A DNA stretch of 64,000 bases, taken from contig JAHBXX010000005.1 in NCBI GenBank assembly GCA_019636245.1, forward strand, positions 113,175 through 177,174, written 5' to 3'. This stretch comes from Planctomycetota bacterium (lineage in GTDB: Bacteria > Planctomycetota > UBA1135 > UBA2386). Position numbers and translations under genes: made by a program. Positions 53,320-62,603 of the stretch are shown one piece after another (the first letter of the stretch is position 1; each line of letters starts with the position of its first letter). The notes below the pieces were generated by a model. The model was given only the letters and a program-made list of their open reading frames with translations, had not been told where the DNA came from and did not search any database.

Positions 53320-56300
53320 ATGTCTCCGCCCCCCGACCCCGCCACACCGCCGCCCTCGCCGCCCGACAAGGCGGAGATCGAGACCCGCGTCGCCCAGTGC
53401 ATCGAGGCCATCGAGCAGGGGGATGGCGACCCGGCGACGCGGGTCTGCGCCGACCGCCCGGACCTGCTGCCGCGCGTACAACGACGCCTGTCGCAACTGG
53501 CCTCGGCCGGCCTCCTGCCCCCCGCGCCGACCCCCTTGCCGGCGGCCATCGGCCCCTACCGCATCGTGCGCGAGCTGGCGAGCGGCGGCATGGGCACCGT
53601 CTACCTCGCCGACCAGGCGGAGCCTGTCCGCCGCCAGGTGGCGCTGAAGGTCGTCAAGCTCGGCATGGACACGCGCGAAGTGCTGGCGCGGTTCGCCGCC
53701 GAGCGCCAGGCCCTGGCCAGGATGAGCCACCCGAACATCGCCCAGGTGTTCGACGCCGGTACGACCACCGAAGGGCGACCGTACTTCGTCATGGAGTACG
53801 TCGACGGCCGCGAGCTGACGACGTTCTGCGACCGCCAGCGCTTCGCCACGCCGCAGCGCGTGCACCTGCTGGCGACGATCTGCCGCGCCGTGCAGCACGC
53901 CCACGACCGCGGCTTCATCCACCGCGACCTGAAGCCGTCGAACGTGCTGGTCGTCACCCACGAGCAGCAGCTGGTGCCGAAGGTGATCGACTTCGGCATC
54001 GCCAAGGCGACCAGCGCGGCGATCGAGGCCGAGGCCGAAGGCGGCGCCCAGCGCACCCGACTCGGTCAGGTGCTGGGCACGCCGGAGTACATGAGCCCCG
54101 AGCAGGCGCGATCCGGCGGGCTCGACGTCGACACCCGCACGGACGTCTACTCGCTCGGCGTGATCCTCTACGAGCTGCTGTGCGGGGAACTGCCGTTCGA
54201 CTCGCGGCGGCTGCGGCGGGCGACGCGGCACGAGATGGAACGCATCCTCGAGGACGAGCTGCCGACGCAGCCGAGCAAGCGCCTGTCGCTCGCCAGCCCC
54301 GAGACGCTGGCGGCGCGTGGCGGCGATCGCGAGACGTCGCAACGCCGGCTGGCCCGCGAGCTGGACTGGATCACGCTGAAGGCGCTCGCCAAGCGCCGCG
54401 AGGACCGCTACCCGTCGGCGCTGGCGCTGGCCGAGGACCTCGAGCGCTGGCTGCGCGACGAACCGGTGCTCGCGGCGCCGCCGGGCCGCACCTACCGGCT
54501 GCGCAAGTTCGTGCGCCGCCACCGCCTCGCCGTGGCGGCCGCGGCGGCGGTGTTCGTATCGCTGACGGTCGCGCTGGTGACGAGCCTGCGGGCGACCGCG
54601 GCGGCCGAGCGGGCACGCGCCGACATGGGCGTGTTCTACGGGCTCGCCCGCGACGCGGTCGGCAACCTCGTCGACACCGCCGACGCCGGCCTCGCCGACG
54701 TGCCGCAGGCCGACGTGGTGCGCCGCCGCATGCTGGCCGACGCCATCGGCTTCTACGCGGCGCTGCGCGAGCGCAATCCCGCGGCGCTCGAACTGCGCGA
54801 CGACCTGGTCGACGCGACCTCGCGCATCGGCCTGCTGCAGCGCCGGCTCGGCCAGACCGACGATGCGCTGGCGACGCTGCGGCACAGCGTCGTCGAGGCC
54901 GAGGCGCTGCGGGCCGAACGGCCCCACGACCCGCGGACGCTGCGCCTCGCCCTGGCCGCCCACGGCCAGCTCGCGGCGACGTTCACCGCCCTGGGCCGCA
55001 GCGCCGAGGCCCGCCGGGAGCTCGAACGGGCACTCGAACATCTGGACGCGGCCGGGCGTCAGCAGGATGCCGAGCCGCTGGCGCTCGATCGCGACGAAGC
55101 TGGCATCGCCGGCCACCTCGCCATCGAGTGCGAAGGGGACACGCCGCGGGCGCTGGCGCTGTTCGAGCGCGCGCTGGCGGCGCACGCGCGGGTCGCCGCC
55201 GCCGAGCCCCAGCACGCGCTCGAGCACGCTGGCTGCTGCCTCGCCTACGCCAAGGCGCTGACACGCGCCAACCGCCTCGAGGAAGCGGCCGCGACGCTGG
55301 CCGACGCCGCTCGCCGGCTGGCGGCGTTGCCGGCGACGACGGGGAGCCGGGCCCGCGAGACCGAAGCCATGGCGCAGCACGAGCTGGCCGCCGTGCTGCG
55401 GCGGCTCGACCGCCGCGCCGAAGCCAAGGCTGCCCAGCTACGGGCGATCGCGTTGCACCATGCGCTGGCCGAGGACCACCCCGACGTCCCGTCGCACGCC
55501 GACGACGAGGCCGGGGGCTGGCACACGCTGGCACAGATGGAGGAAGAGGCGGCCGACGTGCCGGCCGGGCTCGAAGCGGTCGGCCGCGCCGTCGCGATCC
55601 GCGAGCGCCTGCTGGCGCAGGCCCCGCAGAACCACCGGTTCGCGATGCGCTGCGCGCGTTCGCTGCTGCTGCAGGCGAGCCTGCAGCTGGACGCCTACGA
55701 ACACCTCGGCGGCGATGCGCGACCGGCCGGGGCGACCCTGGCGCGGGCGGCGCAGGTGACGGACCCGCTGCTGGCCAGGCACGGCGACGACATCGACGTG
55801 GTGCTGACGTTCGGCGCGGTGCACGCGGCACTTGGCTCGTTCGCGGCCGCGCAAGGGCGGCCGGACGAGGCCCGGCGCGAACACGAGGCGGTTCGCGACG
55901 CCACGCTGGCGCAGCTCGCGGTCTACGAAACCCATGCGGACGTGCACTACCAGCTGGCGATTGCGGCCAGCAACCTGCTGCAGGCCCACTACCTGCTCGG
56001 CGACCGCGACGCGGCGCTGGCGGCGGGCGCCGCCGGTCTGCCGCACCTGCGGCGCGGGCTCGAGCTGGATGCGCGGCATCCGGCCCTGCGGGAACTGGCG
56101 CCGATGCTGCAGAGCCGCGTGGCGACGCTGCGCATGCTGACCGGCGACGCCGAGGGCGCGGTCGCCGACCTGCAGGGGCTGGTGCGCAACGCCGAGCTCG
56201 GCGCGGACGCGGTCGAGAACGGCTGCATCCTGATGGCACAGGCGCTCGAGCGGTTCGACTCGCACCCTCGCCACGGGGAATGGCAGCGCCAGCTGATCGA

Positions 56301-56865
56301 CGACCTGCGCGGCGCGATCGGGGCGCGAGGCGACCTTGCGGCGGCGTTGCGGCGTCCCGTGCAGCAAACCGGCTATTCGCACACCGGGTCGCGCCTGCGC
56401 GACTTCGACCTGCGGCTGCTGCTCGGCAACCTGCTCGGCCAGCTGGAGCGGTTCGACGAGCAGGGCGCGGTGCTCGACGAGGCCCTGCAGCTCGCCGCCG
56501 ACCTGCGCGCGACCGACGGCGCGCCGCACCAGGACGTGGCGCGCAGCCGGCTGCGCAACCTCGGGGCCCAGCGCGCGGAGCTGGCGTTGGAGCGGGGCCA
56601 GGTCGAGGTGGCCGCCGCCGCGCTCGAGGACATGCTCGGGCGCCTCGGGCCCGGTGGGGGTGGCAACTTCCTGGCCGCGGTGCTGTTCGCGCGCGGGGTG
56701 GAGAAGAGCGGTGATGCGGTGCTGCGGGAGCAGCTCGGCAGGCGGGCCGTGGTCTGCCTGCGGGCGGCGATCGAGGCGGACGAGGTGACGGCGGCGGCGG
56801 CGCAGCAGCGGGAGTTCGCGGTGCTGCGGGGTCGGCCGGACTACGCGGCGTTGCTGGCGCAGTAG
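53320..56865 (+). CDS. Ser/Thr protein kinase with membrane helix and TPR-like tail
   Basis: This protein has 1181 residues. A short acidic N-terminus precedes a complete kinase domain: glycine loop ELASGGMGTVYLA (85-97), VALK (Lys110), HRDLKPSN (201-208), DFG (224-226) and GTPEYMSPEQARSG. A single membrane helix is near residues 402-424 (LAVAAAAAVFVSLTVALVTS). The remaining 750 residues are tandem helical hairpins of TPR type (ALALFERALAAHARVAAAEP, ALATLRHSVVEAEALRAERP). This architecture is common in planctomycetes and should relay an outside signal by phosphorylating unknown targets. It is likely single-copy transcribed; the genes after it are convergent. Confidence 0.93.
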   Translation: MSPPPDPATPPPSPPDKAEIETRVAQCIEAIEQGDGDPATRVCADRPDLLPRVQRRLSQLASAGLLPPAPTPLPAAIGPYRIVRELASGGMGTVYLADQAEPVRRQVALKVVKLGMDTREVLARFAAERQALARMSHPNIAQVFDAGTTTEGRPYFVMEYVDGRELTTFCDRQRFATPQRVHLLATICRAVQHAHDRGFIHRDLKPSNVLVVTHEQQLVPKVIDFGIAKATSAAIEAEAEGGAQRTRLGQVLGTPEYMSPEQARSGGLDVDTRTDVYSLGVILYELLCGELPFDSRRLRRATRHEMERILEDELPTQPSKRLSLASPETLAARGGDRETSQRRLARELDWITLKALAKRREDRYPSALALAEDLERWLRDEPVLAAPPGRTYRLRKFVRRHRLAVAAAAAVFVSLTVALVTSLRATAAAERARADMGVFYGLARDAVGNLVDTADAGLADVPQADVVRRRMLADAIGFYAALRERNPAALELRDDLVDATSRIGLLQRRLGQTDDALATLRHSVVEAEALRAERPHDPRTLRLALAAHGQLAATFTALGRSAEARRELERALEHLDAAGRQQDAEPLALDRDEAGIAGHLAIECEGDTPRALALFERALAAHARVAAAEPQHALEHAGCCLAYAKALTRANRLEEAAATLADAARRLAALPATTGSRARETEAMAQHELAAVLRRLDRRAEAKAAQLRAIALHHALAEDHPDVPSHADDEAGGWHTLAQMEEEAADVPAGLEAVGRAVAIRERLLAQAPQNHRFAMRCARSLLLQASLQLDAYEHLGGDARPAGATLARAAQVTDPLLARHGDDIDVVLTFGAVHAALGSFAAAQGRPDEARREHEAVRDATLAQLAVYETHADVHYQLAIAASNLLQAHYLLGDRDAALAAGAAGLPHLRRGLELDARHPALRELAPMLQSRVATLRMLTGDAEGAVADLQGLVRNAELGADAVENGCILMAQALERFDSHPRHGEWQRQLIDDLRGAIGARGDLAAALRRPVQQTGYSHTGSRLRDFDLRLLLGNLLGQLERFDEQGAVLDEALQLAADLRATDGAPHQDVARSRLRNLGAQRAELALERGQVEVAAAALEDMLGRLGPGGGGNFLAAVLFARGVEKSGDAVLREQLGRRAVVCLRAAIEADEVTAAAAQQREFAVLRGRPDYAALLAQ

Positions 56866-56878
56866 GGCGCAGCGGGGG

Positions 56879-57373
56879 TTACTGCAGCTGGCGCAGGCGG
56901 GGGGCGTAGTGCTGCAACCTGACGGCATGCTGGCAGGTGCTGCGTTCGAGCACCTGGGCGAAGAAGGTGGCAAACAGGCGCAGGTCCGGCACCCGATGGC
57001 CATCGAGCAGGGCGACCGCGATCCGCTCGCAACCCGCCCAGAGGATCGGGTCGTCGGGATACTCGAGGTAGGTGGCGCGCAGGAACGCGGCGCGCCGGGC
57101 CAGCAGTGGCTCGAGGGGGCCACCGGCGCATCGGTGCAGTTCGCGCAGGTCCTCGTCCGCCGCCGGCTCGGATCGGCAGGGCGGCTCCGCCGCGGGTTCG
57201 ACGACCGCGGTCGCCTGCGCGCCGCGGCCCACCCACCACCCGCCGACGCCACCCAGCCCGCCCCCCAGGCCGAAGGTCGTCAGCGCCAGCGCCAGCGCCC
57301 CGCCGAGGGACATCCGGCCACAGGCAGACGCTGCGACCGGCCCAGCCAGTCCAGAAGGTGGCTCCAGGTGCAT
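56879..57373 (-). CDS. Membrane-anchored protein of unknown function, paralogue A
   Basis: It has 164 residues: a hydrophobic segment (MSLGGALALALTTFGLGGGL) then a helical domain, LRELHRCAGGPLEPLLARRA, LEYPDDPILWAGCERIAVAL and HRVPDLRLFATFFAQVLE. The same order (LRRLAVKAPIQELIEKRLVF, DYRNDEVLWRGVERLC, DRRISARLLAQVIE) occurs in the gene at 58891-59370, so the two are paralogues. The start at 57373 is chosen by alignment with that paralogue. Function is unknown; it is last in a four-gene minus-strand group. Confidence 0.6.
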   Translation of the reverse strand: MHLEPPSGLAGPVAASACGRMSLGGALALALTTFGLGGGLGGVGGWWVGRGAQATAVVEPAAEPPCRSEPAADEDLRELHRCAGGPLEPLLARRAAFLRATYLEYPDDPILWAGCERIAVALLDGHRVPDLRLFATFFAQVLERSTCQHAVRLQHYAPRLRQLQ

Positions 57374-57490
57374 GCGGGTTCCCGGGGTGCGGCGGCGCTG
57401 GGGGAAGGCGCTCCGCATCGGGGAGTCTGCCCCGGATCGCCGATCTGTCAAGTCCATGGACCGATCGGCATGACCGGTGCCACGGAAGGG

Positions 57491-58579
57491 TCAGAGGTAC
57501 TCGAACCGCAGCACGTGGGCGAGGTGCACCGACAGTTCGCCATCGGCCTCGGTCGGGTCCCCTTCGAGCAGCGCCATGTCGAGCTGCGGCACCGAGGCAG
57601 GGGTGGTCCATTGGATCGCATTGCTGACCGACCACTGGTCGATCTCGAGCCATTGGGTGGCGAAGGTCAGGGCCAGGAAGGAGGCGTCGTTGGGGAAGGC
57701 GAGGCGCACGTCCCCGCGGCCGCCGCGGTGGGCCAGCAGCGGATTCGGGTCGGGCACGAACAGGACGGGCGACATCAGCACGATCGAGGCGAGATGCAGT
57801 TCGCACGCCGGCGCCGAGGGGAACCCCAGGGCCGCCATCGGGATGCCGGCGATCAGGGGATCGCCGAACACGGCGACGCCGATCGTCCACGGTGCGCCGT
57901 AGCCGAAGAACAGGGCGTGGCCTCCCGGCACGAGGGTGCGCGTGGCGACGTGGCTCCACTTGCCCTGCGGGCCACCATAGGCGCCACAGCCGCCGCCGAG
58001 GTCCGACGCCGACGCCGGCAGGTCCTCGAACATCGCGTCGGCCATCCACCAGTCCGCGTTCTGCCCCGCCACAGGCTGGCCGAGGACGTCGACGCAGAGG
58101 GTGCCACCGAGGTAGAGGAACGGGGTCTGCAGGGCGATGCGGACCGTGTTGGCACCCGTCCAGGCGACGGCGGGACCGAGCTGCGGCGGCGAGGTCGGCA
58201 GGGTCACCGCACCCTGGAACACGAGCAGTTCGTCGGCCCCGATGTTGGCGGCGAAGATCGGCGCGCAGGCGAGCGGTTGGTTCGGCGATGTCGACAGGCG
58301 AACGGTCAGGCTTGCCGTGCCGCCCTGGTAGGTCTCGTTGGCGGCGTTCCGCCGCAGCTCGATCGCGGTCAGCGCATGGCCGACCAGACTGGTGAGGTGG
58401 CTCGCGCCGACGAGCGTCTGCTGGCGCACGGGGCGGCTCGCGCCGGCGATCCACTGGTAGCTGATCGCGTCGTTGGTGGCGTAGGCGGCGGGGACGACGA
58501 GGTGCTGGGGAACCTGGGCTGGGAGCGCAGCCGTGGCGAGCGCGACGAGCGGGAGAGTGGCGCGGAGGAGCGTGGGCAT
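57491..58579 (-). CDS. Secreted protein of unknown function
   Basis: It has 362 residues with a signal peptide (LLRATLPLVALATAALPAQ). The mature part is beta-rich and contains Trp/Tyr-rich turns (DAISYQWIAGASRPVR, GGGCGAYGGPQGKWSHVATR), similar in feel to planctomycete surface proteins with a lectin-like fold, but I do not recognise a domain. The leader is a pyrimidine/C-rich tract without a Shine-Dalgarno site. It lies between the two paralogous anchored proteins. Confidence 0.6.
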   Translation of the reverse strand: MPTLLRATLPLVALATAALPAQVPQHLVVPAAYATNDAISYQWIAGASRPVRQQTLVGASHLTSLVGHALTAIELRRNAANETYQGGTASLTVRLSTSPNQPLACAPIFAANIGADELLVFQGAVTLPTSPPQLGPAVAWTGANTVRIALQTPFLYLGGTLCVDVLGQPVAGQNADWWMADAMFEDLPASASDLGGGCGAYGGPQGKWSHVATRTLVPGGHALFFGYGAPWTIGVAVFGDPLIAGIPMAALGFPSAPACELHLASIVLMSPVLFVPDPNPLLAHRGGRGDVRLAFPNDASFLALTFATQWLEIDQWSVSNAIQWTTPASVPQLDMALLEGDPTEADGELSVHLAHVLRFEYL

Positions 58580-58630
58580 GGCTGGCTCGGGGTAGGGTTG
58601 GGGATGGGGGATGTGATGCGAGAGGGAGAA

Positions 58631-58894
58631 TCAGGGGCCCGGCGCAATCACCTCGAGGACGATGACCCGCGCTCGGAGGCCTTTGCCGACGGTGATGGAG
58701 ATGATCGCACCAGGGGGTGCCGATGGAATCGGGATGCTGGCGCTCTTGTCCGGCTCAACAGGATGGCTTGTCGAGGTTGGAGCACCCATGACACTTATCT
58801 GGACCGTCGAGTCGTTCGGCCCCACTTGAACCTCCACCGAGCCGCCCTGAACGGCTACGCCTGTCGACCGGATTCCCTCTCCGCCCTGCATCAT
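58631..58894 (-). CDS. Small beta-rich protein of unknown function
   Basis: It has 87 residues with no signal and strands such as GVAVQGGSVEVQVGPNDST, VQISVMGAP and AIISITVGKGLRARVIVLEV. Its ATG overlaps the stop of the paralogue-B gene (ATGA), which argues it is a real, coupled gene. Function is unknown. Confidence 0.5.
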   Translation of the reverse strand: MMQGGEGIRSTGVAVQGGSVEVQVGPNDSTVQISVMGAPTSTSHPVEPDKSASIPIPSAPPGAIISITVGKGLRARVIVLEVIAPGP

Positions 58895-59370
58895 CGAATC
58901 GCACGCAACTGCTTGGCGGCGTCCGAATGCACCTCAGAGAAGGGGGGATCACCAAGCTCGATGACCTGCGCAAGAAGGCGTGCAGAGATTCTTCGATCAG
59001 GGAACGAAGCATCCGTTTGTACTGCGCGGCAGAGCCGCTCCACCCCACGCCAAAGGACTTCGTCGTTCCGGTAGTCTTTGGACAGACAGTTCAAGAACAC
59101 CAACCGCTTCTCGATCAGCTCCTGGATCGGCGCCTTCACTGCCAGTCGGCGCAGTTCGTCCAGATCGGCATCGCGGGTCGGCGTCAGATCCGAATCCACT
59201 TCCGCCCCCGCCCCGACACTCGCCTGCGTCACACCCACCGAATACCCGCACGCACCACCCACCGCGGCGCCGAGCGTGAACGTCGCGCCGGCCAGGAGGA
59301 AGGCACGCCGCGTCGGCAACGTCGGCGGTTGCGGCTTCGGAGCGACGAGGAAGACAGGGTCCAAGCGCAT
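58891..59370 (-). CDS. Membrane-anchored or Tat-like protein, paralogue B
   Basis: It has 159 residues. The N-terminus PTRRAFLLAGATFTLGAAVG carries a twin-arginine-like RRAFLL followed by a hydrophobic stretch, so it may be exported folded or remain anchored. The helical C-terminal domain matches paralogue A. It is first of a minus-strand group with the small beta-rich and secreted proteins; an accessory role at the envelope is plausible but unproven. Confidence 0.6.
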   Translation of the reverse strand: MRLDPVFLVAPKPQPPTLPTRRAFLLAGATFTLGAAVGGACGYSVGVTQASVGAGAEVDSDLTPTRDADLDELRRLAVKAPIQELIEKRLVFLNCLSKDYRNDEVLWRGVERLCRAVQTDASFPDRRISARLLAQVIELGDPPFSEVHSDAAKQLRAIR

Positions 59371-59628
59371 GGTTGCGTCCCTTTCACTACGGCGCCGGAG
59401 TGGCATGACGACGCCGTGGACGAGGTGTCCGGACACAGGATCCCCCCGCGCCGGCGAGGCTGTCAAGCAGCCTCGCCCGGTTTCGGCGCGAGCCGCGGCA
59501 GCCAAGCCACCGACCTGCCAGCCCGGCAACCTGGAGTTCGTCAGCGCCGCGCGCATCTTCGCCGCCTTCCGCTCCAGTGCGCATGGCCCCCCCCGCCGCG
59601 CGCGCTACGCTCTCCTGCCCAAACCCAC

Positions 59629-59657
59629 CCAGGTCCCACGATTCCAGGTCCCACGAT
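59629..59657 (+). repeat. 15-bp tandem duplication reaching into a start codon
   Basis: CCAGGTCCCACGAT occurs at 59629-59642 and again at 59644-59657; the second copy supplies the AT of the ATG at 59656, while the first copy ends ATT. The duplication lengthened the leader of the DUF4920 gene, which has no Shine-Dalgarno site. Confidence 0.6.
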
Positions 59658-60156
59658 GCGCATCCTGCTCACCCTTCCCCTCCTCGGCTCCCTGTTCGCC
59701 CTGCCGGCCCAGGAGCCGGCCCCGAAGGCCCCGGCCAAGCTCGACGAGAAGGTCTACGACCACTTCGGAGCCGGCGTGGTCGAAGGCCAGACCACCAAGC
59801 TCGCCGACGCGCTCAAGAACCCCGACCAGTTCACCGGCAAGACCGTGCGCCTCGAAGGCGCCATCACCGCCGTCTGCCAGACCAAGGGCTGCTGGATGCA
59901 CCTCGGCGACCAGAACCCGCCCGTCATGGTCAAGTTCAAGGACTACGCCTTCTTCGTGCCCAAGGACGCCAGCGGCCGCACCGCCATCGTCGAGGGAACG
60001 ATGACCCTCAAGCAGGAGACCGTCGAGCAGACTCGCCACTACCTCGAGGACGCCGGCAAGCACGAGGAGGCCAAGAAGATCACCGAGGGCCGCAAGCTCT
60101 ACCACCTCATGGCCACCGGCGTCGCCATCGAGAAGGCGAAGCCGGCGGCGAAGTGA
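59656..60156 (+). CDS. Secreted DUF4920-domain protein
   Basis: It has 166 residues with signal peptide MRILLTLPLLGSLFALPAQ. The DUF4920 domain is visible as FTGKTVRLEGAITAVCQTKG, CWMHLGD, VMVKFKDYAFFVPKDASGRT and VEGTMTLKQETVEQTRHYLE. The CQTKGCWM pair of Cys is conserved in the family, whose function is not established; the fold is OB-like. The next gene lies more than 400 bases downstream. Confidence 0.85.
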   Translation: MRILLTLPLLGSLFALPAQEPAPKAPAKLDEKVYDHFGAGVVEGQTTKLADALKNPDQFTGKTVRLEGAITAVCQTKGCWMHLGDQNPPVMVKFKDYAFFVPKDASGRTAIVEGTMTLKQETVEQTRHYLEDAGKHEEAKKITEGRKLYHLMATGVAIEKAKPAAK

Positions 60157-60588
60157 TCGGGCCTGGCAGCGGCCGCTGGCTCGACTGCGGCTGCGGCGCC
60201 GACGGCGCGTGACCCGATCGGGACGCGCCTGGCAGCGCGCTGGCCCCCGCGCGGCGGCAGGCGGCCGCCGGCTGGTCATGCCGCCGCTGCACAGCGGCCG
60301 CAGCGCCGCCCAGGGACGCGGCGGCAAGGCGAAGAACGCTGCGGGGTGATGCCGCCGGTGCCGGCTGGCTGCTGACCGGCCGCGGCCAGGCCATCCGGCC
60401 AGGGACGTGGTCCCCCGGAACCCGCCACGCCCGCTGGGAGAGCCGAGGCCGCCAGCCGCGGGTCCCAGAACGAGACCTCCTGCCGCCGCCGGCCGCAGCG
60501 TCCGCGCGCGTGGGGTTGACTCCTCGGCCGTCACGTCGGCCGCGTGGGCCGTGCGGAGAACGGCGCTCGTCCCCGCTCCCAACTCCTC
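60157..60588. other. Intergenic region, no gene seen
   Basis: These 432 bases are extremely GC-rich with many short inverted repeats (for example GGCCGC clusters), but no supported gene, terminator with T tract or RNA family was found. Confidence 0.4.
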
Positions 60589-60918
60589 ATGCGCTCGCGC
60601 TTCCTGTTCGCCGCTCTCGCGGCTTCCCTGCTCGCCGCTTCCCCAGCCCTCGCCCAGTCGGCCTCGCTGACGGTCAACCCCGACGTCCTGACCCAGGGAG
60701 AAACGGCGAAGATCCAGTACAAGAACCCGAGCCGCGCCAATCAGGCGATCACCGTCCTGATCGACAACGGTTCGCGCCGGAACCCCCAGACGGCCGTGGT
60801 CGAAATCGTGCTCGATGCCAAGGGCGAGGGCAGCGCGACCTGGCCCGTACCAGACTGGGCCGGAGCCAAGTTCAACGCGCCGGAAGCCACCGAGGTGTTC
60901 TGCCCGATCGTACGCTGA
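60589..60918 (+). CDS. Small secreted protein of unknown function
   Basis: It has 109 residues with signal peptide FLFAALAASLLAASPALAQ. The mature 85 residues form a beta sandwich-like pattern (SLTVNPDVLTQGETAKIQY, AITVLIDNGSRRNPQ, VVEIVLDAKGEGSATWPV), similar to a bacterial Ig-like or filament domain. It ends 4 bases before the convergent anti-sigma-like gene. Confidence 0.6.
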   Translation: MRSRFLFAALAASLLAASPALAQSASLTVNPDVLTQGETAKIQYKNPSRANQAITVLIDNGSRRNPQTAVVEIVLDAKGEGSATWPVPDWAGAKFNAPEATEVFCPIVR

Positions 60919-60922
60919 TCGC

Positions 60923-61810
60923 TCACTCGAGCCGCAAGCCGAGCTGCTGCAGCGCCGCGCCACCGCGGCGGAGCAAGACGGGCTCGCCGGCGACGTCGTG
61001 CACGCACTGCAGCGCCGCGATCCCGTAGACCATCAGCTCGCCGAGTTGCTGCAGCGCCTCGCTGCGGTCGGCCACGTCGAGATCCGGATCCAGCGCCAGG
61101 TCCCCCAGCTGCGTGGGCGATCCCGAGGCGACCGGCAGCGGCACCATCGGCGGCGCCACCAACTGGTCGCGCAGCTGCTGCCGCAGGGTCTGGGCCTGGG
61201 CCGCCAGGCCCGGATCCTCGTCCGCCATCAGCTCCCGCACGACCTCGATCGCATCGACGATGTCCAGGTAGACCGTGCCCTGGGCCGCGCTGCGGTTGGC
61301 CGTCGAGGCCTGGTCGTCCAGCAACACGCCGATCGCGCCGGTGAAGGACAGCGTCTGCGTCGTGTGCTGCAGCACGTAGGCCGACGCGGCGGCCACGACG
61401 ACGATCGCGGCGGCAGCCAGCGCCTTGTGCGCCAGCAGCAGCCCCATGCAGGCGGCGAGCAGCCGGCGAACCCCACCCCCAGCCCCGCCGGACCACCCCG
61501 CCGGCGTACGACTCCCGCCGCCCGCGTCCGTCGCGGCAGGCTGCACCCGCTGGCGGGCATCCGCCGCCATGCCGACTGCACTCCCGCTCGCCGCGGCAGC
61601 GTCCCCGCCCATTCCTTGCCCGGCTTCGGCGCGCGCCTGGACGGCATGCACCAAGGCCTCGACGCGGCCCTCGTCCATGGGCTCCGCCGCCTCCTCGTCC
61701 AAACCGGCGAGGAACTCCTCGGCCGCCGCCAACTCGGCAGCGGCTGCGGCCTCCGCCTCCGTAATCGCGCGGCGCAGCGCCGCCCAGAATGCATCCTCGT
61801 CCGTGTTCAT
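60923..61810 (-). CDS. Membrane protein, putative anti-sigma partner
   Basis: It has 295 residues with an acidic, helical N-terminal cytoplasmic part (AALRRAITEAEAAAAAELAA), one membrane helix near residues 117-137 (HKALAAAAIVVVAAASAYVL) and a mixed C-terminal domain. The ATG overlaps the sigma-factor stop (ATGA). There is no zinc-binding HxxxCxxC motif, so if it is an anti-sigma factor it belongs to a non-ZAS type. The assignment rests mainly on gene coupling. Confidence 0.5.
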   Translation of the reverse strand: MNTDEDAFWAALRRAITEAEAAAAAELAAAEEFLAGLDEEAAEPMDEGRVEALVHAVQARAEAGQGMGGDAAAASGSAVGMAADARQRVQPAATDAGGGSRTPAGWSGGAGGGVRRLLAACMGLLLAHKALAAAAIVVVAAASAYVLQHTTQTLSFTGAIGVLLDDQASTANRSAAQGTVYLDIVDAIEVVRELMADEDPGLAAQAQTLRQQLRDQLVAPPMVPLPVASGSPTQLGDLALDPDLDVADRSEALQQLGELMVYGIAALQCVHDVAGEPVLLRRGGAALQQLGLRLE

Positions 61811-62442
61811 CCTTCCTCCGTGGGCTCCTTTCCCGTGGGTTTCATCGGCGGCTCGATTCCGCGTTCCCGCAAGGCCGCCCGCAAGGCACGTCGCGCCTGT
61901 AGCCGGGACACGTAGACAGTGTTCGTGCTGGTCTGCAACTCGGCGGCAAGGTCGGTGGTGCGAGCGACCTCGCCGGTGCGCAGATCCGCCTCGATGATGC
62001 GGCGCTGCAGCTCCGGCAGCGCGGCGATGCACTCGTAGAGCGCGTCGAGGAACGCCGGGCCCGGCAGCGGGATGAGCTCCGTCCGGGATGCCACCTTGTC
62101 CAGGTCGTAGCCGAGCACCTCCGGAGCACGGCGACCGCGCTTGCGGAGGACTTCGCGGCTCGTGTTGCTGGCGATCACGAAGAACCAGGCCCGCAGGGAC
62201 CCCCGGCGCGCGTCGAAACCCCTGGCCTTGTGCCAGGCGCGCAAGGCCGCGTCGCTGAGCACGTCGTCGATGTCGGTGTCGAGCAGCATGTCGCCGAATC
62301 TCTTCTTCAGGGCATGTCGGGTCGGGGCGGCAAACCGGGTCAGCAGCAGGAGCAGACCCCTCCCGTCCTGCTCCACGAGGAGGCGGAGGATCTCCGCGTC
62401 GCCGATGGCCGGGGCGGCTGTCCTGTTCTGCGGGCTGTGCAC
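61807..62442 (-). CDS. ECF-family RNA polymerase sigma factor
   Basis: It has 211 residues. Region 2 is DIDDVLSDAALRAWHKARGF and GSLRAWFFVIASNTSREVLRKR; region 4 is ALPELQRRIIEADLRTGEVA and AAELQTSTNTVYVSRLQARRALR. It would direct transcription of a regulon, including perhaps its own operon. The start ATG lies 11 bases from the end of the MITE-like element, so its promoter is either inside that element or beyond it. Confidence 0.9.
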   Translation of the reverse strand: MHSPQNRTAAPAIGDAEILRLLVEQDGRGLLLLLTRFAAPTRHALKKRFGDMLLDTDIDDVLSDAALRAWHKARGFDARRGSLRAWFFVIASNTSREVLRKRGRRAPEVLGYDLDKVASRTELIPLPGPAFLDALYECIAALPELQRRIIEADLRTGEVARTTDLAAELQTSTNTVYVSRLQARRALRAALRERGIEPPMKPTGKEPTEEG

Positions 62443-62453
62443 CGGAGTGACCG

Positions 62454-62603
62454 CCTACCCCCTAGTACGCTCGTACCTTAATTCGAAGAAAACCAAGAAG
62501 GCACGCATGTCGTGGAACGGCAGTACTTTGCGGGTTTCCAAGAAAATCGGGAGCCCCTCCTGGGGCGGCCTCCAATTAAGGGGCGAGCGTACTAGAGGGT
62601 AGG
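62454..62603. mobile_element. MITE-like element, 150 bp
   Basis: The ends are 30-bp inverted repeats with four mismatches: the left end starts CCTACCCCCTAGTACGCTCG and runs to CCTTAATT (62454-62483), the right end runs AATTAAGG to GGGTAGG (62574-62603). The direct repeat GACCG flanks it at 62449-62453 and 62604-62608, a likely target-site duplication. The interior is AT-rich for this genome, has an internal hairpin (GCCCC TCCT GGGGC at 62553-62566), and no gene. It may have been mobilised by a transposase elsewhere. Confidence 0.75.

Noticed and set aside
60157..60588. Repeats or small RNA in the GC-rich intergenic region
   Set aside because: Only short inverted repeats expected by chance at this base composition were seen.
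62141..62602. Plus-strand open frame crossing the MITE
   Set aside because: It is antisense to the sigma factor and runs through both inverted ends; no protein-like features.
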